A stretch of DNA of 64,000 nucleotides from Larix kaempferi (GCA_027924585.1 BSBM01000994.1:13808501-13872500), one strand, 5' to 3'. Shown: positions 46,251-58,828, counted from the stretch's first letter. The notes: generated from the sequence alone by a model not told the origin. Translations and numbers: made by a program.

Positions 46251-47570
46251 ATTATATGCATTAACTAGAGATGATATGAGAAACAACATCCCTAAGGATA
46301 TTCTATTGTACCAACTAGAGCACAAGATCATGCATCCATGGTATCCTAGAGCATTTGCAAAGCCACCCTCTGAGGGAGATTGTATATTTTAGGATCTGAT
46401 TAGGGGTAGTTATAAGGAGACTAAAATATGGCTTGGATTTATAGCATATTTGGCAAACATTTCCCATACTTAATCAACTCTTTGTTTGAGAACAATTCAG
46501 TGAAATGCTCAAGGTGTTGAGGATGTTCTCATGATGATTTTCATTGTAATGCATATGACCTAGTATATGCTTGAGTCAACATAAAAATATGGTGGATACA
46601 ATTAGAATTAGCGACACTTGGGGAACGGAGAAATGGCACTTCTCTCCCTACACCTCCATAGGATGTGTCTCTTATCGTCTTGTTGTCCACTCTTCTTATG
46701 TTTTCATAATAGTGATAAGAAATGAATTAGATTACAGATATGAACATGCATGGTTTATTGATTGTATGCCTGTATGATTATGTGTGTTTTCTATTATCTG
46801 AACCCTAAAACATATACCAAGAGATTTCCTATCTAGACTGGGAAATCTTAGAACCCATAAGAAAATTTAATGATCCCAAAACATTTGATAGGAAGCATAT
46901 GATAACGACACCTATAACAAATATGTTTTCTTAATGATAAAAGATAGAAATGAATCTCCTCTCCATTTATGTATGCTAGACAAAGAATTTTTTTATAAAG
47001 AAACTCTCGTGCACAACACTTATTGGAAGAACTGTATATTAGGGATGCAAAAGGAAAGAAATAAATGACTTAGAGAGACATCGACTCTATAGAAAAATAT
47101 ACAACTTCTAATTTGTTTAAATGGAATAATGGAAGACTTTGATAGCATCCTTATTGCATTATGAAGCGTGTAATTCAAATAACATCATAGTCAATGAATG
47201 CTATGGACAAAGATGGATTTTTGTTGGTAAGAATCAATATGTATCTTAGGTGTTTCCTTAGTGATGATATTATGAACATAGAATCCTAAGCTAGATAATA
47301 TGAAGAAGAAGCCATCATGTATCAAGTACCATATCATCATCTAACACAGTAATTTGGCCTATATATCAAATACCATATGCTTCCAAGGGTAGATAAGGCC
47401 TTGGGCCTTGAGGACTTGGTTAGGTTGATAGGCATTAGGCTTGATGCCCAAAGTGGTGAAGATGAATACATTTTTGTTTCTATTTTCTCGAAATTGTGAT
47501 GTGGACTTTCAATGCCTCTTGTAGTCAATTGGGTGGCTCTTATACTAGTTCACTAGAGTGTGACTAAGAT
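46251..47570 (+). other. Possible decayed coding region of unknown family
   Basis: Composition rises above the flanks, and several plus-strand stretches read without stops, for example LEHKIMHPWYPRAFAKPPSE near 46310-46375 and LPRVDKALGLEDLVRLIGI near 47379-47440. They are in different frames and separated by stops. I recognise no domain. A retroelement gag or a dead gene are both possible. Confidence 0.2.
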
Positions 47571-49369
47571 GAAGACTAGACAAGTAACTAAAATTCTATA
47601 TGTAAACTAATTAAAGTCGACTTCAAGACCAAGTTATTTTAAGTCCAGGATCATGTGATGCCCCATATTTTGAATTAATCATATATTTTGGTAATGAAAA
47701 AGGTAAGTGGTCTTAAAGTTAATAATAATAAGTAAGAATGATAAGTTTAATCATAATTAACGGTGATAATAATAATCATAATAAATAATAGTAATGAGAA
47801 AATTGATAGTGAAATAATAAATTGACCAAATATTCTAAAAGAAAAAATAAAAAAGAGAGAAATTACTAAAACAAAAGACAAAAATTAAGTTGATTAAAGA
47901 AAAATATAACTAGAAGCAACACGAATAAAGATAAAAGTAATTACTTCATGGAAAGTGGAGTATCTGCATTGGATATTTTTCACATATGCATATGAAGAAT
48001 AACTATTTGATTGGGTTTTAGGGAGGATGAATCCATCTTTGGATTGGAGCATTTTGACCCTCTGCAATTTGTCTTTGGAGATTGGGATCCCAAAGGAAAA
48101 GGAATGATAGCTTGATTTGGTTTATTTATTGAGGGAGGAGAGGAGTTCAATTAGATAAAATTATAGAAATTATTGAGAGTTGTCCCCAATAATTTGTTTT
48201 CCAAATTACTACAGATGGAGAGAGTGAGAGGGTGGAGCTCCACTGGTTCATTCTTAGAAAATATGTTTAAGATGGTTATGTACAAACCTCTTAGGTATGT
48301 TTTCTAGTTTGCTTGGTGAATTATTCAAATAAATTGGTGGTTGCAGCAAGGAAATACTATTATATGTGGGTTAGTGTTCTATAGATCAATGGAAAACTAA
48401 GATTCAAATAAAGAAGTAAAAGGAAAAATTGACAAGTGTTAAGAAAAATAAAAGAAAAAGAAAGAGTTTGCTAAACCAAATAATATTTTCCCAATGGTGT
48501 CACCTAGGAAATGGAGGCTTCAATGGAAGCCAACAAACTCCCTTATTGAGGGTCCATTTTTTACCATGTAAATGCTTGATAACAATATTAGAACAATGAA
48601 GAAAAACAATTGCTTCTCGAGGAAGAATACAATGGAGCCTTGCATGCAAAATAGTGATAGGAAATGGGTTGAAAGATGATCTATCACTATAAGATGCTAA
48701 AGTCTTACATGTTGGATATTTATATATATTTTATTATTTTATATTTTGATGATGAATAATAGTACAATAATGGGGTGTATATATACAACATAATGTGATA
48801 AGTCGTAATCTTTTATTAAGTGATCGTGAATTATTATATTTAAACTAATTATATATTAACCCTAATAAATAATAATTTAAATAATGATGGAAATATACCT
48901 TTTGGTATATTACAAGTCATACTTCCTTGAAAATATCTGTCCGTGAATCTTGGATTCTGATTAATTAACTACAACATCAAAGAGGCTTCCAAACTTGATG
49001 ACAAACAAACATTCTTTAATGACTTATTTCGGATAACAGTACCATGATTTAATATCTCTTGAAAAGTCGGTCATATTTCCATTCAAATTTCTTCATGCAT
49101 ATGATTATATAGATAAAAACATAAAGACTAAAGGGGGTGATTTTATGAGTTTCCAATCTTGTGTCTTCATGAAGAACTTGCACCAACATGTTAATCTATG
49201 ATATTTTTTCATGCTTTGGCATGACAGTAATTTCTATCTGACATATATCTTCTTTAGTGTTGATCAAGGCATCTTTAAACATGGTTGGATCTTCAATTAC
49301 ATTTTTTATGGTCTTCTTATCTGTATTGGAAACTACTAACAACTTACTTAATTCAATCTCATTGGTTAA
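47571..49369. other. AT-rich spacer without gene
   Basis: A TGATGCCCCATA word at about 47657 resembles the start of some Gypsy LTRs, but there is no polypurine tract or partner. The rest shows AT-rich simple sequence and no coding similarity. Confidence 0.4.
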
Positions 49370-50030
49370 GGCGTCTTTGTTGGCACGAGGCTAGTTCATA
49401 GAAGTTTTGGCAAAAAAAACGACAAGGAGGAGAAGTGGAAATAGACAAGGGTAAAGAGTGATCGCAGAGTGGATAAAAGCGCTTAGAGAAACGTTAGGAG
49501 TTAGTTCAACTTAGTGGTTAGATATGTCCACTTTGTGAAGTGGATCGATTTTGTAACAACCACTGAGCCTATAAATACAAGTCGCGTTGTAAGCCTTTTG
49601 GGAATATTTGATCTATATTAGGCATTATTATCATGATTATCTAGAGACTCTGATCTAAGTTGTTGAGATGGGTTTTGCGGATCTATGTCCCTCTCAGCTC
49701 TGTGATTTGTAAGATAGATTGATGAATAATGAGAAGGAATATTTTGTTCATGATTTTGTCTCTTATGTGTCTTATCGCAGTTAGATGTGTTGTGTCGCAA
49801 TATGATTAGATGTGTTGTGTATCAATATGATTAGACCTGTTGTGTCACATTATTGATAGATTTGTTATATCACAGTTATGATATGTATCGCTGATCTATT
49901 GAATGTGTTTCTATAATATGTTACTACGTAGACCTGATTAGTATGTATATGTATGTGATGAAGGTGTTATGATGCAAATACTAACAATGTCAATTTCACG
50001 GTTATGTTGTGATTAAATATTAATGATGCA
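49370..50030 (+). repeat. Probable 5' LTR and leader of a Gypsy element
   Basis: Contains a TATA-like box (TATAAATA, 49570-49577) about 460 bases before the first gag-side frames, and a short repeat array at 49781-49880. The TG start and the LTR-leader junction are not identified, and no similar LTR is found at 57137, so the limits are loose. Confidence 0.35.
49781..49880 (+). repeat. 25-base degenerate tandem repeat, about four units
   Basis: TTAGATGTGTTGTGTCGCAA at 49781 recurs in changed form at 49806, 49831 and about 49855. Units are contiguous without spacers. Confidence 0.8.
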
Positions 50031-50387
50031 TGTCCTCTTATACCTATGCAATATTGGTTCTTGCAGGCCCCTTAGGTGCCTCAGGTGAGACCTCACTCGC
50101 TTTGCGAGTGTTGCTGGAAAGGCTAAACCGTTTATGGGCCAGTATCTATGGGTGTTTATGTCAAGCTTTGCTGACACTATGCGAAGTGAACCCTTGTCGA
50201 TATATTTTTTTCAACAAGTGGTTCCACTGCTAGGACCTTAGTGATAGAAGGAGAGGACATGTTGTGGAATCAGACAAACCCAGAGATCATGAAGTGGTTT
50301 AACAAAAAGATGCAAGGGTTTGTTGAGGAAGAAAATTAAAACCCTGGATGGTCGACAAACCAGTGGTTGTAGAAGTACATCTATATT

Positions 50388-51955
50388 GATATGCACAAGG
50401 TATTTTTATGTGAGTTTCCTATACTCATGAATGAATGGTTGGATGAAATAACTTATCAGAAGAAGAATTTACAAGGGGGTGAGCTAGAGCATTACACCCC
50501 AGAACTGATCCAACAATTTAGTCGAGTCAACAATAAAGCTTCAAGGGTTGCCGACGTCTGGGTGGATAACATTTTGGAAGGGTACATTACTAAGTTTGTT
50601 GTCGATACATTTAAATCGTACAATTGTGCATAAAAGGAAGTTCTTTAAGGGACCCAGAAGAAGGTACCTATTGTCGTTACAACTGTGGATCAAAAAGCTC
50701 ATTTTTTAAAAAGGAATATTGAAGATGAACTCCGACGAGTAAAGTTCTAATGCGCGGAGGCTATGGGTACTATGCATATGCGGGTTTGATAGAATGATGC
50801 GGGGTATATGGAAATGAGCTGCAATGGAATTGTAAGGGAAGCTGTGGAATATTGTGGCCGCCTCACGAGTGGGGCGAGGTTCCGGCCGGAAAAGAAGAGG
50901 AGTACTGATATAGAGAGAGAGATTCCTCGTACGACCAGAATGGAGGACTGCGAAGCGGACCCATGAGGGACTAAGAGACTCTACCGTCATAAAGAGGACG
51001 ACCAAGATATACCTGAACCTGAGGAAGGACAGAACCAAGGCTATGACGTACCCACAACCCTGTGCACGTTGCCAAACTTTGGAGGAAGAAACAAAATCTC
51101 TTTGCAGGGTTGTCTCGTGGGTAAAAATAGCAGTAATAGTAGTGGATCTATAAGCACTAGTAGAAAACCAAGGAGGGAAAGTGACGATGTGAAGTTACCT
51201 CTCTTTAAGGGTAATGGGACAGAGGATCCGGGGCAATATTGGTTCTTGTGCAAAGTGGTGTGTATAGTAAAACATGTTCAGGATGAAGCTACCCAGAAGG
51301 GACAACTGGAGATGACCTTCAAAGGTCATGTGCTGGATTGTTACATGAAAATCACACAAGTATATGCAGGGATTCTGTAGAAGAGCTTGGAAGAAATCAA
51401 AGTTGGGATGATCGATGAGTCTAAGAAGCCTAAATCATAATTGCAGTACATCATGGAATTGAGGGAGATAAAACAATTCCCTAATGTGTCGCTATGGGAT
51501 TTTGATCAGAGGTTCAAAACTTTGATGTATAAAGTTAGTTTTGGGATGAGCAATGTGCAGCACAAGGAATGGTCTATTGCAGCATTGATACCACACATCC
51601 AGAAGCCGTTGATGCAGCAAAAGATATTATCTCAGGATGAGGATTTGGAACTCATGATGAAGCTCGAAGCTTCACCAATTGGTGAAGCAGGGATCATCAT
51701 GAGCCAGATCTAGTTGCAGCTACCAAACTTGACTATTCAGCTGTAGGATATTAAGAAAGGGAAGGAATTTTGTGAATATTTATGGTGCAGCCGATGCAAT
51801 TCCGAAGGGCGACATAAAGATCAGTGTCCTGACTTCCGCGAGTATCTACAATATGGTGCGCCCAATCAACTCAACCAAGGAGTGATTCCCTGGTGCCATG
51901 TTTTTCCAGACAAAAGGACATTGCTTGGAGGAATGCGTGTATTTATAGAAGGTTG
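50388..51955 (+). pseudogene. Gypsy gag, first part
   Basis: 50391-50633 is open and contains FPILMNEWLDEI and VADVWVDNILEGYITKF. 51069-51380 reads KLPLFKGNGTEDPGQYWFLC, the usual gag approach to the retrotransposon_gag domain, and 51441-51713 reads FPNVSLWDFDQRFKTLMYKV. A CCHC-type knuckle, CNSEGRHKDQC with a preceding C, lies at 51783-51830. Stops at about 51378 and 51438 split it. Confidence 0.6.
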
Positions 51956-52080
51956 TGTCGAATCCAACTAATCTGTATTGTAACTTTTTTGAGCTGTCAG
52001 CCATTATGAGAAATTTTTTTGAGAATATGACTTGCTTCAAGAAAAGACTATTGATATTTACTTCATGAAGGGAGACGAGC

Positions 52081-52500
52081 AATAGTAGTCAGAAATACAT
52101 TTGGTGTAGCCACAGTACAATCAACCATAGTATAATCAGCCACAGTATAATCATCCAGAGTACAATTTTCTGCAGTACAATCAACCACAATTAAACCAAC
52201 AATGAGGGGGGATGAGAGGAGGACATCGTGGTGGTCGCGATGGAGGTTTTTGTCGCAGAGGAACATTTTTTCGAGGTTGATGAACGATCACATGCTATAA
52301 TTGTTAACAGATCAGACATTATCAAAGGGATTTCCAGGATCTGACCCCTCAATGTACCTATTGCAGTGTATCTAATCATACTGTTGAAGAGTGTCCCTAG
52401 CTAATCACAAAGTGGCAGGATAAGAATGTGCCGGAACCGCAACCGAACTCGAACCAGAACTAGAACTAGAATCCCAATCAGAACATACAAAAGATATCAG
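52081..52500 (+). pseudogene. Gypsy gag, repeat and two further zinc knuckles
   Basis: 52108-52200 encodes QYNQP-like five-residue repeats from a 15-base DNA unit. Then come glycine/arginine-rich residues and two knuckles: CYNC..IRHYQRDF (52292-52338, last cysteine lost, one stop inside) and CTYCSVSNHTVEECP (52353-52397, intact). With the one at 51.8 kb this makes three knuckle motifs. The NQN-rich tail follows. Confidence 0.55.
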
Positions 52501-52939
52501 CTAAGGTAAGAGTTCAACCAATAAATGTCACAGTAGTGACTAGAGGAGAAGTTGTGATAGGAGAAGATAGGCCACTACCAAATGTTTGCCCGCGACCCAG
52601 AAACAAGTATGATTTGATGTTGAAGGAGAGAAATTTTTTTTTTGGGAAGCACGAGATGCACAAATGAGGAATAGTTGTCAATCAACACGTACAGTCCACC
52701 AAGAACCTGTCTATGAAATGCAGCCAATTTTTTATCCGATAATGTCACAAAAGTCACGAGGAAGGGTCAGTACTTTGAAAAGTTTTCTAGACATATTTTT
52801 AACATTACAAAAGGATTAGGAAACATTGGAAGAGATATCTAGCTTCTTTTATTGATAGGAAGAGGGGCGACAGGATCGTAAAGTCCACCATTTGCACAAG
52901 ACGAAAATAGGAAGGGAGATGAGGATAAATGCCTAGATT

Positions 52940-54200
52940 GATGCATATGATATGGATTCCATCATTCTAGATCTAGGAATATCCAATGTGAATATCCTAA
53001 CCAAGCAAACATGGGAAGCGATGGGGAAGCCAAATTTGGTATGTTCCCGTGTGCAGCTCTTTTTAGAAAATCAGATTAAGGTTACACCAATTGGTTGGTT
53101 TCCTCATATACCAGTCGAGGTAGAATAATTCAAGACATATGAATATTTTGACATCATAGAGATAATCGATAACACCGGACCATATCCTGCATTGTTGGGT
53201 CATTGGAGAATGGAGAATCCAAATTTTTCAAGTATTGGAGACTATTGGGACAACACAACAATCAGGAAGGTCATCGAATTATTTCATGAATTCCAATATT
53301 TGTTCTCAATGAAGTTCTATGAGATGAAGGGAATTTCCAGGGATTTGGGAGAGATCAAGATTCTCTTTAAACCTGATGCTAAGCCAATGAAGTAGCGACC
53401 GTATAGATTGAATCCTGGATACAAAGGGAAAGTGAAGGTTGAGATATAGTGGATGTTGGATGTAGGGATCATTGATCCTGTCGAGGAGTTAGAATGGATT
53501 AGCCCAATGGTCATCCAGGACAACAAGACTAGCAAAGTCCGAATTTGCATCGACTTAAGGAAGTTGAATGATGCATGCCTTCATGATCCATTCCCCACAT
53601 CCTTTACCGATGAAGTACTTGAAGGTGTTAGAGGACATGAAGTATGTTCATTCATAGATGAGTTCTCATGATATCACCAAATCAAGATTGCAAAAAAATA
53701 TGGACACAAAACCACCTTTGTAATAGAGTGGGGCTGCTATCAGTATACAGTAATTCCATTTGGTATCAAGAATGCACCTGCAATTTTCTCAAGGTTAGTT
53801 TTTGCTACTTTCAAATATTTTATTAACAAGTTCTTGGTGGTGTATATTGATGACTGGACTGTGTGTGGATTGATTAAAGACCATGTTGAGAGCCCTGGGA
53901 CAATGCTTGAAATATGTAGACAACATAAGATCTCTTTGAATTTAAAGAAGTGTATATTTTGTGCACCATTTGGTATCTTGTTGGGACATATTGTCTACAA
54001 GGAACGTATGTTGGTCGACCGATCCAAGATTGAGATCATTGTGGACTTACCAACACCTACGATAGTAAATCAGCCGAGGGCCACGTTGGACCATACAAGA
54101 TACTATAGGAAGTTCATAAAGGGGTATGCAATGATTATTGCGTACATGGAGAAGCTATTAAAGAAAGATGTGAAGTTTGAATGGAATGATGAGTGTTAGA
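52940..54200 (+). pseudogene. Gypsy protease end and reverse transcriptase
   Basis: 52950-53170 reads SIILDLGISNVNILT and later a PYPALLG block, the protease-RT approach. RT blocks are MLDVGIIDPVEELEWISPMV, VRICIDLRKLNDACLHDPFP, TVIPFGIKNAPAIFSRL, and YIDDW at 53843-53854 (both catalytic aspartates present). Stops occur at about 53394, 53447 and 53670. The 53834-54199 frame carries the second half of RT with LLGHIVYKERMLVD. Confidence 0.75.
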
Positions 54201-54204
54201 AGAG

Positions 54205-54570
54205 CCTCGACATACTGAAGGAAAAGATGGTTGCAGGACAAATATTAGCCTTCCTTGACTAAAAGAGAGAATTCCATGTCCACGTAGATGCTTCGTCAGT
54301 CACACTCAGGGTGATATTTACCCATCCTAGAGAAGGGTCGATCGACAATCCTATTGCGTGTGGTAGTGGGAAGTTTTCGACCACAAGGAGGAAGTATACA
54401 ATGATAGAAAGAGAAGGCTTGGTGATGGTATATGCATTGCAAACATTCTGACACTATTTGCTAGGAGGACACTTCAAGATGTTTGCTGAACACTTAGCAC
54501 TAAAGTACCTAGTCAACAAACCTATGTTGGGGGGGGATTTGTCGGTGGTTTCTGTTGTTTCAAGAATTTG
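54205..54570 (+). pseudogene. Gypsy RNase H
   Basis: Reads KREFHVHVDASSVTLRVIF, the first catalytic aspartate region, then YTMIEREGLVMVYALQTF, then HFKMFAEHLALKYL, all typical of Gypsy RNase H. Two stops interrupt. Confidence 0.65.
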
Positions 54571-55870
54571 ACTTTGAAATAATCGTGAATCCTGGACGAT
54601 TAAACACAGGATCTAACCATCTGTCAAGGATCAAATCAATTGAAGAACCAAGTAGCATTGACGAAGGTTTTCCCGATGTGCAGTTATTTGGCATTGGAAT
54701 GGTCGATAACCCTTATGAACGGATTGTTCAGTTTTTGGCCATGGAAAGAGCACCTAAAAGGTTCACCACTAATCGAAAGAGGAATTTAGTCATCAGACCT
54801 GTTGATTTCCAATTGATTGTAGGACAATTATATAAGATGGGGGCAGATGAAATTCTTTGTCGATGTGTCCTTCCACATGAGAAAGAAAGAGTGTTAGGTG
54901 AGGCTCACGGTGGGATCGCACGAGGGCATTATGGAAGGCATACATTTTCCAGAAAGATACTTAGATATGGCTTATGGTGGTTAACACTGCATGGCGATGC
55001 AATAGATTATTCCAAGAGCTGCGATGTATGTCAGAGGATGGGGAAACCATTGTGATGGGATGAGATGCCATTGGTTCCCCAGTTGACGTTACAACCCTTC
55101 GACAAATGGGAAGTAGACTTTGTGGGACCCATTAACCACCAAGAAAGAGGAAGGGTGTGAGGTACATCATTACTGCGACAGACTACCTAACAAGATGGGT
55201 CGAAGCAACACCAGTGAAAGATTGCACATCTGTGACAACATCAATATTTCTTTTCGACAATGTGGTCAACCAGTTTGGGTGTCCAAAGATGTTCATGAGT
55301 GACCAAGGTATGCATTTTTTCAATCACACCATCAGAGCAATGACTAACGAGTTTCAGATTCAACATAGAAGAAGTACTCCATATCACCCACAGCTGAATG
55401 GAGCAGTTGAAGTGCTGAACAAAATTCCAGAGAACGCACTCACTAAGGTGTGGAATACAAATCGTGATGATTGGGACTTGAATATTCCTACGGTATTATG
55501 AGCCTATAAAACAATGTGCAAAATATTAACAGGCCAGACCCCCTTCAAGCTAGTATATAGACAAGAAGTAGTAATGCCTATGGACTACATTATCCCCTGT
55601 CTATGCATAGTAGTAGCGACAGGCATGAGCGACGATGGGGATATTAAAGAAAGATTGGCGGAGTTACTACAACTAGAAGAAGATCGCTTCATTGCGGGTT
55701 TTCAATAGCAAGTAGAAAAAGATCAACAAAAGGCATGGTATTATCACCATGTAAAGATGAATCACTTTCAGTGCGGAGACATGGTATGCCTATATGACAG
55801 CAAGTTCGCAAAACACCTAGGTAAGCTCTAAATGCATTGGATTGGTCCATATGTCATAAATTTCATTACT
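54555..55870 (+). pseudogene. Gypsy integrase
   Basis: 54555-55055 is open for 166 codons and ends with the zinc head: HGGIARGHYGRHTF, then SKSCDVCQRMGK. 55157-55501 holds the core with D in ITATDYLTRWVEA, D in KMFMSDQGMHFF, and E in LNGAVEVLNKI, so the D,D,E set is present. About 55514-55708 continues with TGQTPFKLVY. A frame change near 55060-55160 and a stop at 55499 break it. A GPYVI-like word near 55845 is the C-terminal end. Confidence 0.75.
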
Positions 55871-55979
55871 GATTGATGCGCAGTTTAATTGCAAAATTTT
55901 GATGGAACAATTTTGACAATCTTAGTAAATGGGAGTCGCCTAAATCGCCATTGAGATAGCCCGATGCACCTCCACTAAG

Positions 55980-57124
55980 GAAGATAACAGGTTGAAGAAA
56001 AAAAAAAACCGTGCAGTTCAGGAATCTGAGCAGTGTCGGTAACCACTGACGACACACTATGTGTCCAAGCATACGGTCGTAGGGACCATCAGTCACTTGC
56101 AGCAAGCTAACACTTCTACGTATGTGGACAAAGGCCACAACCTTTTATCAATAGTGAAAACCACAACAACCCAACATGTAAACCTTCAACGCATGAGTAA
56201 CTCAACCTTGAACCATGAGGTTAGACGACCGAGGCTACGAGAATGGTGAGTTACCTGGAAGGTTGGGGCATTTTATCCCCATGCTCAACACCGACTGAGG
56301 AGGAACTCCACCTTTGATGTAGCTTTCACCACAATCACACACCTGCTTACCTGCAAATGGTTACAGTGGTTAAAACTGTAACCATCAACTTTTACAAAGT
56401 AACAAATTAATTTACAACATGTAATTTTTACCATGGTATAACGAGGAGATACATTATTATTACCTGTCAAGTGAAGTGCAACAACAGTATGCTCCACCTG
56501 CTGCAAAATGATGTCGAATACAAGCATTAAGCATTGGTAGAAAGGTTGCTATAGTAAACAAAACAATTATAGAGACAATGTTAAGAGCGGTGTCTTCCTT
56601 ACCAGAGCAAGCACAAGCTAACGTCGACATTGGGGTACTCTTCTAGGCTTCTACGAGGCATCGAAGCCATCCCCACTGTATCACAGTGGACAAGTTGTTT
56701 TGCCCAGGGTAGAAGGCCCTCTGCGCAGGACCTAAATGAAACAACATAGAACTCGTCGAGACTCCATTCTTTTCTACTGTGGGTACTGGATAGGAAGGTA
56801 ACAACCACCACTGAACCTAGTAGACAAGGAGTTATGGCACAGGCCATGGATCACTGGCACGAAGACCACAACACCTTGTATCACCGGTGACGGAGCCATC
56901 ATGTTGATCTATAAACAAAACATACGTAAGATCAACGGTGTTTAAGGTTCTGCACATTAATGGATCTGTGTAGAGTACACAATACAATGTTGAGTTGGTA
57001 GCACGTCGAGTCGAGCGAGTGTGAAGGTAGGAGACACATTAATGGTGGACCAAACCACAAGCAACGGCCATGTATTCTTCCATGTGAGCTAAGTTGTCCA
57101 TCTACCTACCAATTGGCAACTGAT
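55980..57124 (+). other. Non-coding 3' region of the Gypsy element
   Basis: No conserved protein on either strand. The ORFs here (60-90 codons) look like chance. Long 3' untranslated regions before the polypurine tract are known for Tat/Athila elements. A hidden decayed extra gene cannot be excluded. Confidence 0.4.
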
Positions 57125-57136
57125 TGGGGGGCATAA
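57125..57136 (+). other. Polypurine-like tract before an LTR
   Basis: A G7 run (tggggggg, then cataa) directly before TGTTGTTAAGG at 57137. G-rich tracts of this kind border 3' LTRs of plant Gypsy elements of the Tat branch. Confidence 0.5.
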
Positions 57137-57496
57137 TGTTGTTAAGGTTTGGCTGAGCCAGTGTGGCTTCTCCACATCAACCAATCCAGCCACCCATGGA
57201 ACATTTCGGTGCCACAAGCTGTCAATTGTGCCTTCCTATGTGTGCTTTCCATGCTATGCATGACAACAGTAACGTTTCATTCAAACCCTCATGCCATTGG
57301 GTCAAACCACCATTAACACATAACTTGTAATCTCATGCTTTATGTTAATAAGAAATGTCAATAACATTTAATGTTACTATTTCATGTCAGAGCATGACTT
57401 TGGTTATAGTCATCGCATAGGGTTGAAGCCATACTCTATGGCGCGTTGGATTAAAGTTCATGTTTGGCTTATTAAGCTTTAGTCCTAATTTAGGAC

Positions 57497-57500
<4 letters not shown>

Positions 57501-57543
<43 letters not shown>
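57501..57543 (+). repeat. TA microsatellite
   Basis: TA run of about 43 bases. Confidence 0.9.
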
Positions 57544-57547
<4 letters not shown>

Positions 57548-57649
57548 TAGAGTTGAAATGTTTAAGTTTTAATTTTTAATTAAAAAGTTATAAAGTTCTT
57601 GTATCATAACACAAGGGTTCTTAAGCCATAGTTCAACCTAGAATTAGAT

Positions 57650-57651
<2 letters not shown>

Positions 57652-57715
<64 letters not shown>

Positions 57716-57740
57716 CTAATATATATATATATATATATTT
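57652..57740 (+). repeat. Compound AT-AG-AT microsatellite
   Basis: An AT run, then about 12 AG units, then ACTA and another AT run ending near 57740. Confidence 0.9.
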
Positions 57741-58408
57741 ATGCATTTTTATATTGTGCTATATGTGTGATTATATTTTTTTCGAAACTAAGCACTTCTC
57801 TTATGTGTGCATGACAATAAATTAAATGCCACATAGGGTTATAATCATATGTTTTATGAGTATTTATTTTAGGAAAAAGTATCATATGTATGTAATTAGT
57901 AGGATAGGACTTTTGCTGCATCTATTTTCCCTAGTTGTCTATCATTGTTGTGTAGTAGTACTAATTGTATAGACATAGATACGTTAAGAATGGTGCAGTG
58001 AATAATGGCAGTAGCCTTGTATTGTTACAAGCACCACTTAGCATAATTAATACAACCACATAGGTTATGTGTTGGGAACACATAACTATGCCATGTTAAA
58101 ATGACTTTCATTTAATACTATGAACAAAGTAGTAGGGTGTAATGACATATTAAAGTATGTTATTGTCATTACTATCTCTATTTATTCCCTATCGTTCTTT
58201 TGGTCGTAAGCATGTAGGATTAAGCATGTAATTAAATGCTGCTAATTGATTTTTCCTTGTATGGTAACTTTCATCGAAGAGTTACGCCAGCTGTAGCGAC
58301 AGCTAGAGTTGCGGTTTCTGCATTTTCGAAGTGTTAGAGTTTTTTTTTTTTTTAATCGCATAGAAGAGACTTGACACTATGTGACTGACTTTGTAGTACA
58401 CAAGGAGT

Positions 58409-58828
58409 TTGTATGTTGAAATACCAAAATCCATCGATAAGTGTGTAGGATTCTACAAGAGAATTCATCAAATTCGTGAAAAATGTCATCTCGCCATGGC
58501 TCTAGATATGGACGAGATGCCTACAAAAGATCAATGCTTAATGGAGCTGCAGAATGGATTGAAGCAGGACATGGAATATATCAAAAACTTGGAGATGTTG
58601 ATTGAAGAATATATCCATCAATATATTGGGAAGGCATCCATAAATGCTTATTTCCTAGAAGATAGCTACAAGGCCGTCGCAGAAGGAGTGACAAGTGTAG
58701 TAAAGGATTTATCCTATCATGAAATATCATTGAAAATTTTAGAACCTATACAATGTAATATTATTTTTGAAGAGGATGATGTGTCGGATAATTATCTTTC
58801 TAGTCTGGAGGGCCCATCAGGAAATTAA
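58409..58828 (+). CDS. Unrecognised 139-codon ORF
   Basis: Open from 58397 to TAA at 58826. The first ATG in frame is at about 58496, giving about 110 residues. Composition is coding-like and acidic, with a likely helical middle (MEYIKNLEMLIEEYIHQYI) and an acidic C-terminal end (IFEEDDVSDNYLSSLEG). I recognise no domain. It lies between an LTR start (57137) and a gag (from 59415) on the same strand. Some Tat-branch elements, such as Ogre, are known to carry an extra ORF before gag, so this may be such an ORF. A host gene fragment is the alternative. Confidence 0.35.
   Translation: MYVEIPKSIDKCVGFYKRIHQIREKCHLAMALDMDEMPTKDQCLMELQNGLKQDMEYIKNLEMLIEEYIHQYIGKASINAYFLEDSYKAVAEGVTSVVKDLSYHEISLKILEPIQCNIIFEEDDVSDNYLSSLEGPSGN

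Larger units (their letters stand above)
50030..57136 (+). mobile_element. Tat/Athila-like Ty3/Gypsy element
   Basis: gag with zinc knuckles, RT, RNase H and integrase in Gypsy order on the plus strand, followed by about 1.1 kb of non-coding DNA and a polypurine tract at 57125. A long 3' untranslated region and the HYG..T..KIL.YGLWW integrase wording fit the Tat/Athila branch. Stops break every domain, but catalytic residues are mostly kept, so decay is moderate. Confidence 0.7.
57137..58380 (+). repeat. LTR start, 3' limit not resolved
   Basis: Begins TGTTGTTAAGG after the polypurine-like tract. It contains two TA microsatellites and a T-run near 58341. It could be the 3' LTR of the element before it or the 5' LTR of the Gypsy element after it. 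No second copy is visible in the window, so the end cannot be set. Confidence 0.4.

Noticed and set aside
49781-49880. CRISPR-like array
   Set aside because: Units are contiguous without unique spacers, AT-rich and in a plant LTR context.
55866-56847. Minus-strand ORFs as an env-like gene after the integrase
   Set aside because: Short separate frames without signal peptide plus transmembrane organisation or any conserved block.
57137-58380. Pairing this LTR with 49370-50030 as the two LTRs of one Gypsy element
   Set aside because: No shared words were found between the two regions, so the pairing is unsupported.
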